Part shown: positions 14,921 to 23,229 of the stretch, piece by piece
Layout: the number at the start of each line of letters is the position of its first letter
Numbering within the stretch: position 1 is the stretch's first letter
Assembly: GCA_021296065.1 (NCBI GenBank)
Contig: JAGWBD010000018.1
Coordinates: forward strand, 1-32,180
Source of the DNA: Anaerolineae bacterium
GTDB lineage: Bacteria > Chloroflexota > Anaerolineae > Aggregatilineales > Phototrophicaceae
Reading direction: 5' to 3'
Length of the DNA stretch: 32,180 nt
The notes under the pieces: generated by a model
Told to the model about the DNA's origin: nothing
What the model saw: the letters and a program-made list of their open reading frames with translations, nothing else
The model's database searches: none
Position numbers and translations under genes: made by a program

Positions 14921-15402
14921 GCGGCGCCCAGTTCGCGGTCCAGCAGGAAGAGCCCCGGGCCGTAATCGCCCACCAGTTTCAGGTCCTGCACTGCCGCGTC
15001 GACCAGGGCTTCTTCCTCCACCTGCTCGTCCACGAACCATTGCAGGAAGCTGAACGTGGCCTGGTCATTCTCCTGGGTGGAAAGCAGGACCAGGTCGTTG
15101 ATGAGCTGCGTGACATGTTGTTCGTGCTTCAGGGCGCCCTGAAAAACATCCAGCGGCGACTCCCAGTCGATTTGCGGCTGGGCAAGGGGCAACAGCAGGA
15201 CCCGCCCGTTACGTTCGTTGATGTAGTCCAGGATCTTCATGGCATGTGCCATTTCCTCGTCCGCATGATTGCGCATCCAGGCGGCAAAACCGCGCAGGTC
15301 GCGATACTCGAACCAGGCGCTCATCGACAGATAGGTGTAGAAGGCGCCCAGTTCCGCATTGATTTGCTTGTTCAACGCTTCTTGCATCGCCTCGTTCAGC
15401 AT
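14899..15402 (-). CDS. Ferritin (bacterial FtnA type)
   Basis: This is an iron-storage 24-mer subunit of 167 residues that oxidises Fe(II) and stores it. The ferroxidase centre is complete and falls at the same numbers as in E. coli FtnA: E17, E50, H53, E94 and Q127, with E49, E126 and E130 available for the third iron site. The start ATG 15402 gives the standard MLNEAMQEALNKQINAELGA opening; the frame extends 11 codons upstream but lacks family similarity. The upstream region is AT-rich and contains a palindrome over the likely promoter, consistent with iron or redox control. The gene converges with the YceI gene with a 22-bp overlap. Confidence 0.93.
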   Translation of the reverse strand: MLNEAMQEALNKQINAELGAFYTYLSMSAWFEYRDLRGFAAWMRNHADEEMAHAMKILDYINERNGRVLLLPLAQPQIDWESPLDVFQGALKHEQHVTQLINDLVLLSTQENDQATFSFLQWFVDEQVEEEALVDAAVQDLKLVGDYGPGLFLLDRELGAAQPEGEA

Positions 15403-15442
15403 TTTGTTTCCCTCACTGGCGTGTTGATCGACCAAAGTTAAA

Positions 15443-15479
15443 CCATGTAAATTGTATCATAACATGGCATTATCTGTAA
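15443..15479 (-). promoter_or_regulatory. Ferritin promoter region with inverted repeat
   Basis: On the minus strand TTACAG (15479-15474) and TACAAT (15456-15451) are 17 bp apart; the -10 is good, the -35 weak. The -10 lies inside an inverted repeat CCATGT-N13-ACATGG (15443-15448 and 15462-15467), well placed for a repressor. It does not match a standard Fur or IdeR box. The surrounding 15430-15510 stretch is the most AT-rich of the window. Confidence 0.4.
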
Positions 15480-15534
15480 CAGTTAACCATTAAACATTTC
15501 AACTTCCTGACCCTATTGACGCAGGAGTCCCTCC

Positions 15535-16149
15535 ATGAATTGCACAGTCCATCTTGTTCGTCACGGTGAGGTGTATAACCCGCAGCACATCATGTACGGG
15601 CGTCTGCCCGGCTTTGGTCTCAGCGAGCGCGGCCAGGAGCAGGCCAGGGCCGCCGCCCTGTGGTTGCAGGAACGCCAACTGGATGCGCTTTATTGCAGCC
15701 CCATGCAAAGGGCCAGGGAGACTGCGGCCATTGTGGCGGCGGCCGCCGGCTCCCTGCCGCCACAGGTTGACGTGCGCCTGAACGAGGTGCACACACCCTG
15801 GCAGGGGCGGCCCCTGCTGGAACTGCTTAAACGGGACTGGGACATGTACAGCGGCAACGGACCGGAATATGAGCAGGCGGAGGACGTGGCGCAGCGGGGT
15901 CAGGAATTCTTCGCCGCCATGCGCCGCGCCTGGCCGGGTGGAGAAGTGGCCGCCGTCACCCACGGCGACATCATCGCGTTTTCGATTGTCCTGGCCGCCG
16001 GGGACCCGCCGGATGTCAGGCTTAAGGCGCACATGCCCAACTATGGAGTCAGCGACGACTACCCGGAGACGGCCTCGATCAGCAGTTTCCGCTGGCGCAC
16101 GGCGGACCCGGACGAATTGCCAACTTTCACTTACCGGCGACCATGGTAG
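15535..16149 (+). CDS. Histidine phosphatase superfamily protein (phosphoglycerate mutase-like)
   Basis: This 204-residue soluble enzyme of the branch-1 histidine phosphatases removes or moves phosphate through a phosphohistidine. The catalytic RHGE is at residues 9-12 within VHLVRHGEVYNP, followed by LSERGQEQARAAA, YCSPMQRARETA with the phosphate-binding arginines, the acid in LNEVHTPWQG, and the second catalytic histidine in VAAVTHGD. The length and motifs fit CobC/GpmB-like phosphatases; the substrate is not evident. The start is ATG 15535 with CAGGAG 7 nt upstream. Its 3' end overlaps the convergent MFS gene by 23 bp. Confidence 0.87.
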   Translation: MNCTVHLVRHGEVYNPQHIMYGRLPGFGLSERGQEQARAAALWLQERQLDALYCSPMQRARETAAIVAAAAGSLPPQVDVRLNEVHTPWQGRPLLELLKRDWDMYSGNGPEYEQAEDVAQRGQEFFAAMRRAWPGGEVAAVTHGDIIAFSIVLAAGDPPDVRLKAHMPNYGVSDDYPETASISSFRWRTADPDELPTFTYRRPW

Positions 16150-17368
16150 CCGGGCCGCGCGCGGGCAGCAGGGCCAGCATCGCCGCCAGCGTGAAGCCAG
16201 CGATGCCCCACAGGACCGGGCCGTAGCTGCCGGCCGATTCGCGAATGGCGCTGGCAGCGACCGGCGCGACGGTGCCCGCAAGAGTCAGAAAAACGACCAT
16301 GACGCTGCTGGTGCGCCCGAAGCGCGCCGGGCCAAAGCGCTCCGCCAGCAGGGCCGGCCGCAGCAGGGTAGCGGAGCCGACCGCCGCGCCAAACAAAAGC
16401 ACGAAGAGCCAGATACGCCAGTCCGCGCCGGGCAGCAACAGGAGCAACAGGGCCAGCAACTGCAGGGCGAGGGACAGCGCGGTCAAGCGGAGCAACGACA
16501 GTCGCCCGGCGAAGGGCGCGAAGGCCAGACGGCCCAGGACCTGGGCGGCGCCGATCAAACCGGCGCCCGCTGCCGCCAGACTGTCATTCACACCCAGCTC
16601 CAGCAGGTAGGGGACGAAGTGCACGCGGATGGCTGTTCCGGCCAGCATGGCCAGCGAAAAGGCAGCGGTGAGCGACCAGAAGACGTTGCCGCGCAGAATT
16701 TCACCGGCGGACTGATTGGCGGTCTCCTCCGCGCTGCCGGGGTCTTCACTGGCTCCGTCCGCCTGCAGCCCGATGTCGGCCGGACGCCGGCGCAGCACCA
16801 GGGCGTGCAGGGGGATGGTCGTCACGGCCAGCAGAATGGCGAGCAGCAGGACGGCATGGCGCCAGCCATGTTGTTGCAGCAACGAGTTGGCCAGAGGCAG
16901 AAAAATGGTGCTGGCGAAGCCGGCAATGACGGTGATCAGGGCCAGCGCCCGGGACCGCTCGCGCAGGAACCAGTTGGCGATAGCGGCGAAAGCCGGCTCG
17001 TAAAACAGGGCCGCCATGCAGATTCCGAGACCGGCCCAGACCAGATAAAACATCGCCAGGTCGCCGGCCTGCGACCACAGGACCAGCAAAGCGCTGGCCA
17101 GCAGGGAGGCGGCGCTCATCAGCAGGCGCGCGCCGTGGCGGTCGATCCATATGCCGACCGGCACGGCCATGGCCCCGCGCAGCAGCAGCGCCAGCGAAAA
17201 GGCGCCGGTCAACTCGGTGCGCGACCAGCCGGTGTCCAGTTCCATGGGACGGATGAAGATGGCGAAGGCGTAGTAGAGGATGCCCCAGGAGATGGTCTCG
17301 GTGACGGCCAGGGTCAGCGCGATGCGCCAGCCATAGTAGCTGTGGCGCATGACGCTCAGCCATCTCAC
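16127..17368 (-). CDS. MFS transporter
   Basis: The 413-residue product has 12 hydrophobic segments in two six-helix halves joined by a charged loop near residues 190-220 (RRRPADIGLQADGASEDPGS). The loop between helices 2 and 3 carries PVGIWIDRHGARLLM, the MFS motif A equivalent. It resembles monocarboxylate or oxalate:formate-type porters (opening GWRIALTLAVTETISWGILY, then YYAFAIFIRPM). The substrate cannot be assigned. The ATG overlaps the recF stop as ATGA (17365-17368), so it is probably translated with recF and under the same SOS-type promoter, an unusual partner for recF. Confidence 0.85.
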   Translation of the reverse strand: MRWLSVMRHSYYGWRIALTLAVTETISWGILYYAFAIFIRPMELDTGWSRTELTGAFSLALLLRGAMAVPVGIWIDRHGARLLMSAASLLASALLVLWSQAGDLAMFYLVWAGLGICMAALFYEPAFAAIANWFLRERSRALALITVIAGFASTIFLPLANSLLQQHGWRHAVLLLAILLAVTTIPLHALVLRRRPADIGLQADGASEDPGSAEETANQSAGEILRGNVFWSLTAAFSLAMLAGTAIRVHFVPYLLELGVNDSLAAAGAGLIGAAQVLGRLAFAPFAGRLSLLRLTALSLALQLLALLLLLLPGADWRIWLFVLLFGAAVGSATLLRPALLAERFGPARFGRTSSVMVVFLTLAGTVAPVAASAIRESAGSYGPVLWGIAGFTLAAMLALLPARGPATMVAGK

Positions 17369-18588
17369 GGGTCCGCTTCCGTTGTCTGGTCGGCGATCTG
17401 ACCGTCCGCGATGCGCAGCACAGAGGCGTGCTGCAGGAACACCGGCGTGAAGATGTCCAGTTCAGTGGTGGTCAGCAGGGTCTGGGCCACACCGTCCAGG
17501 CGTTCCAGCAACCAGTTGCGGCGGCTGGAATCCAGTTCGGCCACCACCTCGTCCAGTAGCAGCAAGGGCGGTTCGCCAATGCGCGCCTGCATCCAGTCCA
17601 GTTCCGCCAGCTTGAGCGCCATCACCGCCGTGCGCGCCTGACCGCGACTGCCGTAGAGGCCGGCGTCGTGGCCATCGATGGCGATGCGCAACTCGTCGCG
17701 GTGCGGGCCGCTAAGCGTGAAGCCGCGGCTGATAGAGAGCGAGCGTTCCTCCTCAAGCCGGGCAGCGTACTGCGGCGCGATGTCCTTCGCTTCCAGTTCG
17801 CGGTGCAGGTCCAGGCCCTGCGATTCGAAGGAGAGTTGACCATCTCCGCCGACGGTGGGTGCAAAGCTGGGCTGGTAATGCAGGGACAATGTCTCGCGTC
17901 CGCCGGTGAGGTCGTTGTGCGCGCGGCAGGCGGTCTCTTCGAGTTCGCGCAGAAAGCGCTGGCGCGCGGCAATGATGACGGCGGCGGCCTGAACCAGTTG
18001 CGCGTCCCAAAAGTCCAGTTCGTGCGGCGCGGCGCGGCGCTCCTGGATGCGACGCAGCAGGGCATTGCGTTGGGGCAGTAACTTGCCGAAGCGGGTCATG
18101 GCCTCGAGGCAGGCAGCGTCGACCTGCCCCAGGGTGTTGTCGATGAATTGACGCCGGTCCGCCGGCGAGCCCTCGACCAGCGCGAGGTCGCGCGGCAAAA
18201 AGAGCACGACGTTGAGATGACCGACCAGGTCCATCACACGTTTGTCGGCGCCGTTGAGGCGCAACACTTTCCTGAAGCGGGGCGTCGCCTGGCCGCTGTC
18301 CTCCAGCATCAGGGTGACTTCCAGACGCTCCAGCGGGCTGTGGCGCGAACTGACGTCGGCGGCGAGACGGGCGTAGGGGATGGGCTCTTCCTGGGCGCGC
18401 CAGTGAATCAGCTGGCGGTCGCTGCTGCTCCAGGGGGAGCGCGAAAGGGCGAGGTAACAGATGGCTTCCAGCAGGCTGGTCTTGCCCTGGGCGTTGGCGC
18501 CGTGGATCAGCGTGGTGCCCGGCGGTGGGCTCCATTCCAGACGGGCGTAGTTGCGGAAATTGCCTAGCGAAAGGTGCTCGATGCGCAT
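17365..18588 (-). CDS. recF: DNA replication and repair protein RecF
   Basis: This SMC-like ATPase of 407 residues helps load RecA at gaps together with RecO and RecR. The Walker A motif is G30-A-N-A-Q-G-K36-T-S38. The ABC signature region reads SISRGFTLSGPHRDELRI, the late GSRGQARTAVMALKLAE is typical, and Walker B is LLLLDEVVAELD. I chose ATG 18588, where the family start MRIEHLSLGNFRNY begins; the frame continues upstream into the promoter. It is not next to dnaA, dnaN or gyrB as is common, but beside dinB, divergent from a shared LexA-box promoter. A second -10 (TACAAT, 18633-18628 on the minus strand) could give a LexA-independent start. Confidence 0.95.
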   Translation of the reverse strand: MRIEHLSLGNFRNYARLEWSPPPGTTLIHGANAQGKTSLLEAICYLALSRSPWSSSDRQLIHWRAQEEPIPYARLAADVSSRHSPLERLEVTLMLEDSGQATPRFRKVLRLNGADKRVMDLVGHLNVVLFLPRDLALVEGSPADRRQFIDNTLGQVDAACLEAMTRFGKLLPQRNALLRRIQERRAAPHELDFWDAQLVQAAAVIIAARQRFLRELEETACRAHNDLTGGRETLSLHYQPSFAPTVGGDGQLSFESQGLDLHRELEAKDIAPQYAARLEEERSLSISRGFTLSGPHRDELRIAIDGHDAGLYGSRGQARTAVMALKLAELDWMQARIGEPPLLLLDEVVAELDSSRRNWLLERLDGVAQTLLTTTELDIFTPVFLQHASVLRIADGQIADQTTEADP

Positions 18589-18661
18589 GGGGGCACGGTC
18601 TGCCGCACAGCCGGGACGCAACAGGCAATTGTAGCGTTGCGGCGCGGGCGTTGCACAGGAC

Positions 18662-18690
18662 TTGACATGAAAGAACATATGTTCTATCGT
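18662..18690 (+). promoter_or_regulatory. dinB promoter with LexA (SOS) box in the spacer
   Basis: A consensus -35 TTGACA (18662-18667) and TATCGT (18685-18690) are 17 bp apart, and the spacer contains GAACATATGTTC (18673-18684), a perfect Gram-positive-type LexA box GAAC-N4-GTTC. On the other strand a second consensus TTGACA (18708-18703) with TAGAAC (18686-18681, 16-bp spacing) points at recF, and its -10 overlaps the same box. One LexA site may therefore control both directions. Confidence 0.8.
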
Positions 18691-18701
18691 ACACGTAACG
18701 T

Positions 18702-19976
18702 ATGTCAACGGGGTTTCGCGCCATGGCCCGCATGACCCGCAGTATCCTGCATCTTGACCTGGACGCCTTCTTCTGCGCCGTCGAAGAGTTAAGCGACCCC
18801 TCGCTGACGGGAAAGGCCTTTGCCGTGGGCGGCCAGCCGGGAAAGCGCGGTGTTGTCGCTTCCTGTTCCTGGCCGGCGCGCCGGTACGGCGTACGCTCGG
18901 GCATGCCCATGGGCGGGGCCCTGCGGCTCTGCCCGCAGCTGCTGGTCGTCTCGCAGGGCTTTGGCAACTATGGTGAACTCTCTGCTCGGGTCATGTCCCT
19001 GGCGCACGAGCTGACGCCGATGGTGGAGCCGGTCTCGATCGACGAGGCCTTTCTCGACATCACAGGCTTGCCGGGCGACCCCACGCTGATCGCGCGCGCG
19101 TTGCAGGCGCGCATCCAGCGTCGGTTGAATCTGCCCTGTTCCATTGGCGGTGGCAGCAACAAGCTGATCGCCAAGATGGCCACCAACGCGGCCAAGCGCG
19201 CCGGCAGCGGCGACGCGCCACCGCGCGCCATCAGGGTCATCCCGCCGGGGGCGGAGGCCGATTTCCTCGCGCCCCTGGCGGTGGAGGACCTGTGGGGTTG
19301 CGGCCCCAAGACGACGGAAAGTCTGCGGGAGATGGGTGTAACCACCATCGGCGAACTGGCGCGCCGGCCGGTGCGCGACCTCATCCGGCGTTTCGGCAAA
19401 TTCGGCTATGACCTGGGCCAGCATGCCCGCGGCATCGACGAGCGCATCGTTGAATCGACCTTTGTCACCAAATCGGTGGGGCACAGCAGTACCTTCCTGC
19501 GCGACCAGCGCGAGGCCCTGCCGATTCGCCGCAAACTGCGCGATCTGGTGGAACGCGTGGGTCTGCGTTTGCGACGCCAGCACCTGCGCGGCAAGACCGT
19601 GACGCTCACGCTGCGTTGGTCGGACTTCACGACCGTGATGCACCAGACGACGCTGCCGATGGCCATCAACGACGATCTGTTGATCTGGCAGGCGGCGGAA
19701 GCGCTTTTTGACAGTTACTGGCCGCGCGGCCGGCCGCTGCGCCTGGTCGGCGTGCGCGTCAGTGGCCTGGAACCCGACAGGGCAGGACGGCAACTGGAGC
19801 TGTGGGAAGCGCCGCGCGAACTGGCCCTGCAGGCGGCCATGGACAACATCCGCAACCGTTTCGGCGATGCCTCGCTGCGGCGCTGCAGCGCCATGGGCAA
19901 GTCCGGCAGTTACGAAGCGCCGGCGCAGGTCTTCCGCATGAATAACGGCCGCGGCAGTTCAGCGGCGCGGGCGTAG
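18702..19976 (+). CDS. dinB: DNA polymerase IV (Y-family, DinB)
   Basis: This translesion polymerase has 424 residues from ATG 18702; ATG 18723 or 18732 are alternatives and give the usual short N-terminus. Catalytic motifs are present: HLDLDAFF (D19, D21 region) and SIDEAFLDI with D114 and E115. The thumb carries the helix-hairpin-helix segment VEDLWGCGPKTTESLREMGV and the little finger follows. QLELW at residues 364-368 matches the beta-clamp binding motif QLxLF. The gene is preceded by a promoter with a LexA box, so SOS induction is expected. The predicted message has a leader of only about five nt to the first ATG. It ends directly against rdgB on the other strand with no spacing. Confidence 0.93.
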   Translation: MSTGFRAMARMTRSILHLDLDAFFCAVEELSDPSLTGKAFAVGGQPGKRGVVASCSWPARRYGVRSGMPMGGALRLCPQLLVVSQGFGNYGELSARVMSLAHELTPMVEPVSIDEAFLDITGLPGDPTLIARALQARIQRRLNLPCSIGGGSNKLIAKMATNAAKRAGSGDAPPRAIRVIPPGAEADFLAPLAVEDLWGCGPKTTESLREMGVTTIGELARRPVRDLIRRFGKFGYDLGQHARGIDERIVESTFVTKSVGHSSTFLRDQREALPIRRKLRDLVERVGLRLRRQHLRGKTVTLTLRWSDFTTVMHQTTLPMAINDDLLIWQAAEALFDSYWPRGRPLRLVGVRVSGLEPDRAGRQLELWEAPRELALQAAMDNIRNRFGDASLRRCSAMGKSGSYEAPAQVFRMNNGRGSSAARA

Positions 19977-20576
19977 TTACGTTAGCAGCTGACGCAGGAC
20001 AGGCACAATGCGCGCGGCGGCCAGACTACGGTGACTGTAACGCTGTTTGACGTCCGGCGGCAACTGGGCCCAGGAGCGGTCGGCGTTGTGTGGGATGAAG
20101 ATCGAATCGTAGCCGAAGCCGGAAGAGCCGGGCATCTCCGCCAGGGCGATGCGCCCTTCATACTCGCCGCGGGCCAGTTCCAGCCGTTCGCCCCAGGCGA
20201 GGGCGATCACGCAGACGAAGCGGGCGCTGCGCTGCGCCGGCGGCAGGTCTCCCAGCGCGTCCAGCAACTTCTTGCGCCGCTGTGCCATATCCAGGCCAGG
20301 GCCGCCCCAGCGCGCCGGGTAAATGCCGGGCGCGCCATCCAGCGCGTCGACAAAGAGGCCGGTGTCGTCGGCGAGGGCTGGCAGGGCGCTGGCAGCGGCC
20401 CAGTCGCGCGCCTTGTGGCTTGCGTTGGCTTCAAGGCTGTCGCCGTCCTCGGCGACCTCAAGGTGCTGCAGGCCCAGGTCCGCCGGCGTGACCAGTTGCA
20501 AGGGCAGCCCGACCAGTAGCTCGCGATATTCCTGCAGTTTGCCGGCGTTGCCGGTCGCGATGAGCAGGGAGGTCAG
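19977..20576 (-). CDS. rdgB: dITP/XTP pyrophosphatase (RdgB/HAM1)
   Basis: This house-cleaning enzyme hydrolyses non-canonical purine triphosphates (dITP, XTP) to monophosphates. The family begins with LLIATGNAGKLQEYRELL, which is present here but only in the frame upstream of the first ATG/GTG/TTG codon (TTG 20501). I therefore place the start at CTG 20576-20574, giving 199 residues, the usual length. GGAGG lies 8 nt upstream (20589-20585) and the CTG overlaps the preceding stop as CTGA. Other motifs are ADDTGLFVDALDGAPGIYPA with the catalytic acids, PGSSGFGYDSIF, and SHRSLA at the end. The gene is coupled to the PPC-repeat gene upstream. Confidence 0.9.
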   Translation of the reverse strand: MTSLLIATGNAGKLQEYRELLVGLPLQLVTPADLGLQHLEVAEDGDSLEANASHKARDWAAASALPALADDTGLFVDALDGAPGIYPARWGGPGLDMAQRRKKLLDALGDLPPAQRSARFVCVIALAWGERLELARGEYEGRIALAEMPGSSGFGYDSIFIPHNADRSWAQLPPDVKQRYSHRSLAAARIVPVLRQLLT

Positions 20577-22051
20577 GGGCTGATCCTCCGCCTCAGATTG
20601 AGCGTGAAGCCACCCGCCGTGTCAGTCGCGCCGTCGTCGCCGCTATAGCGCGTGGCCTCCACCAGGTAGATGCCGTCGGCCGGCAGTACATAGTCGCCAA
20701 TGCGGGCGTTGCGGCCCGGGCCGGTATCGTCGTCGCTGACCAGCAACTGTTGTTCCGCATCCCGCAGGTTGAGCACGGCGTCAAGGTTGCCGCTGTTGCG
20801 GTCCATGGTGATTGTGACGACGTCGTTAGCGCCGCCCTGAATGGCATACAGGCGCGCGGGCGTTTCGTTGTCGAGGCGGGCTTCGACGGCCCGGTCCCAG
20901 GTGACCAGCTGCGTCCCGGCCGGCAGGTCTTGCAGCACAAGGTCGGGCAGCATCAATTCCAGGCGGTAGGGGCCGCTGGTCTGGCCCGCCGCCATTTCAA
21001 AGCGCGTGGCCGTGATCGTGTACAGGCCGTCGGCGGGCAGGCGAAAGTCCTCGATCAGGGCGTTCTTGCCGCCGCCGCCATCGTCGTCGCTGGCCAGTTC
21101 ACGCCCCTGACTGTCGCTCAGCAGGAGCAGGGGGTCAAGCGCGCCGCCGGCCCGTTCCATGCGAATGCGCACGAGCTCTCCGGCCTGGCCTGCGAACTGG
21201 TAATAGCGTTGGTGCTTTTCGTCGTCGAGGCTGCCGCGACCGCTGATGCCGGGGCGGATGGGGATGGCGGTGGCCGCTGTGGTGCCCAGTCCGCTGAAGA
21301 GGGCCTCGTTCAGCGACAGAACGAAGTTGCCGCTGCTGCTGCCGGCTTCCTGACCGTAACGGGAGGCCAGAATTCGGTATTCGCCGTCGGCTTCGACCAG
21401 GAAGTCACCGATGCGACTGTCGCGTGGGGCCGGGCCGTCGAGGGCGTCATCGTTGGTGGCCAATACATTGCCGGCGCTGTCCTGCAGTTGCAGCCAGGGG
21501 TCAAGGTCGCCCGAGGCCCGCCGCAGGCGCAGATGCACGACGTCGCCACGGCGCGCATGGAAGCGGTAGGCGACGACCGGCGTCTCCTGCGAAATGCGAT
21601 TGATGACCTGGTCACCATAGCGCAGCACACTGCCGGCGTTGGAACTGACGCCGATCTGCTCCAGGCCCAGTCGGAATGCGCCGGAGGTGCTGCCGAGGGC
21701 CTGCCCCAGGCGCATGACGACCACCGTGTAAGTTGCGCTGGCGGGCAGGCTCAGCGGCGCAATGAAAGGTACAAGGCCATCGTCGCTGTCGTCGGCGGCG
21801 GCCAGCACCCTTCCCTCGCCGTCCAGCAGCAGGAGCACGGGGTCAAGATTGCCCTCAGTCACTTCCAGCTGCAGTTCGATGACCTGACCCTGCAGACCGT
21901 CGAAGGTCCAGGCGATACGGGGCCAGCGATCGTCGATTTCGCCATCCAGCGATGCGCCCGGAGTCAGTGTGGCGTTGCCCTGCGCCTGCAGGGCGCTGGC
22001 GCCGGACAGCATTGAAACAACCAGCAGCAGGAAAGAGGTGAATCGGCGCAC
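20573..22051 (-). CDS. Secreted protein with four PPC-type repeat domains
   Basis: The product has 492 residues, a signal peptide (MRRFTSFLLLVVSMLSGASA, then LQAQ) and no catalytic domain. Four consecutive modules of about 110-120 residues repeat the same beta-sandwich pattern. Each has an LDPxLxLxD strand (GNLDPVLLLLD, GDLDPWLQLQD, GALDPLLLLSD, GNLDAVLNLRD), an acidic turn with DD, then (L/V)PADGxYxIxATR or a variant, and a closing GxFxLxL. These are bacterial pre-peptidase C-terminal (PPC) domains, which bind calcium or carbohydrate and usually sit beside a protease; here they stand alone. The stop overlaps the CTG start of rdgB. The preceding gene ends 17 bp upstream. Confidence 0.82.
   Translation of the reverse strand: MRRFTSFLLLVVSMLSGASALQAQGNATLTPGASLDGEIDDRWPRIAWTFDGLQGQVIELQLEVTEGNLDPVLLLLDGEGRVLAAADDSDDGLVPFIAPLSLPASATYTVVVMRLGQALGSTSGAFRLGLEQIGVSSNAGSVLRYGDQVINRISQETPVVAYRFHARRGDVVHLRLRRASGDLDPWLQLQDSAGNVLATNDDALDGPAPRDSRIGDFLVEADGEYRILASRYGQEAGSSSGNFVLSLNEALFSGLGTTAATAIPIRPGISGRGSLDDEKHQRYYQFAGQAGELVRIRMERAGGALDPLLLLSDSQGRELASDDDGGGGKNALIEDFRLPADGLYTITATRFEMAAGQTSGPYRLELMLPDLVLQDLPAGTQLVTWDRAVEARLDNETPARLYAIQGGANDVVTITMDRNSGNLDAVLNLRDAEQQLLVSDDDTGPGRNARIGDYVLPADGIYLVEATRYSGDDGATDTAGGFTLNLRRRISP
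20585..20589 (-). promoter_or_regulatory. Shine-Dalgarno GGAGG for the CTG start of rdgB
   Basis: GGAGG lies inside the last codons of the upstream gene, 8 nt before CTG 20576. No ATG, GTG or TTG in the rdgB frame falls within reach, which supports the CTG start. Confidence 0.6.
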
Positions 22052-22068
22052 GATCCTGCGGCTGCGCC

Positions 22069-23184
22069 TCAGCTGTCGCGCCGGTCCAGCCAGACGGGCA
22101 GCTCAAGCGCCTGGGCGAGATAGAGAGCGACTGCCTGGGCATTGCTGTTGCAGTGCCAGGAATGCAACTCCGAGACGCCGGGTTCCAGGGCGATGGTTTC
22201 GCGCGCCAGCAGGCGCAACTGACGGCTGTGCAAAAGGAACTGAAAACGCCCGTTGCTGAGATGCAGGTTCAACTCGGCGTGCGTGGGCGCGCCAGCGCCA
22301 CGGCGTTTCTGGCGCAATTCCGTCACGTAGAGGGACTGGAGTTGCTCAATGCGTCTGCTCCAGAGCACGCGCATACCGTGGCGGGCGCGAATCTGCATTT
22401 GGTAACTGTCGAAGATATAGAGATCCGGCGAATTGCGAAAACGCATCTGATTGCGAATGATCAGCACCAGCAGCACCAGCGTGGACAGCACGGCCAAAGG
22501 CGGTATCCATGGCTGGCCCGGCGGGGCGATTCCGCTGAAGTGACTGGCAACGATCAGGAAGACAAAGACAGCCGCCCAGAATGCATACCACAGGCTGCGG
22601 CGGATTGACGCACGGGCGACGCGCGGGTTGCGCACCAGTTGCAACATGCCGGTGGTGCCGGTCTCAAGCGACCAGTCAGCGCTGAAATCCAGCGGCAGAC
22701 GGGGCAGGGGGACTTCCGCCGGTGACGGGGTTTCGACCTCAAAGAGAGGCTCCTGAACTGGCGCGACAGTGGCTGGCGCTTCCGGCTCGACAAGCTGGAA
22801 AGGCCGACCCGCCACGCTGGCAAGGGCCAGCCCGCTGTTCTCGGCGAGTTCACGAAAAGCACTCTGGTCGGGGTCGGGCCAGTGGGCCAGTTCACACCAG
22901 CGGCTGTCGCGCAGGCTGGCCAGTTGGGGCGCCAGCAGCAATCCCAGGTGCCAGGCTTCGTCGTTCGCGGACCAGCCCAGCAAGATGTGCTCGACGTGCG
23001 CGTTCGCGAGGGTGCCGCCGGCAGGAAGACGGCGGGAATCTGCAAATGCCGGTGAGTAACTCAGGCGACCGTCCGGCACGGCGTCGAGCAACTCATGGGC
23101 GCCGTGCAGGTCGTCGACGTACAGACGCCAACTTTTCGGCGTCATCTCAATGGTCAGGTTGTCGGCGGCTGCAACGCTGTCCAT
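22069..23184 (-). CDS. Membrane protein of unknown function
   Basis: I do not recognise this 371-residue product. Residues 1-130 are soluble and include PKSWRLYVDDLHGAHELLDA, SYSPAFADSRRLPAGGTL and HILLGWSANDEAWHLGLLLA. A proline-rich acidic linker covers about 130-180. Two hydrophobic helices follow near 205-250 (WYAFWAAVFVFLIVASHFSG and LAVLSTLVLLVLII). The C-terminal part resembles a PH-like membrane-proximal domain (LYIFDSYQMQIRARHGMRVL, then WSRRIEQLQSLYVTELR). The start ATG 23184 has GAGGG 5 nt upstream; the frame is open 14 codons further. It lies between the FtsX permeases and the PPC protein in the same direction. Confidence 0.6.
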   Translation of the reverse strand: MDSVAAADNLTIEMTPKSWRLYVDDLHGAHELLDAVPDGRLSYSPAFADSRRLPAGGTLANAHVEHILLGWSANDEAWHLGLLLAPQLASLRDSRWCELAHWPDPDQSAFRELAENSGLALASVAGRPFQLVEPEAPATVAPVQEPLFEVETPSPAEVPLPRLPLDFSADWSLETGTTGMLQLVRNPRVARASIRRSLWYAFWAAVFVFLIVASHFSGIAPPGQPWIPPLAVLSTLVLLVLIIRNQMRFRNSPDLYIFDSYQMQIRARHGMRVLWSRRIEQLQSLYVTELRQKRRGAGAPTHAELNLHLSNGRFQFLLHSRQLRLLARETIALEPGVSELHSWHCNSNAQAVALYLAQALELPVWLDRRDS

Positions 23185-23229
23185 GCACCCTCGCTGGCAT
23201 TCCTCGTGAATTGTAGCATGTCGCACAAG

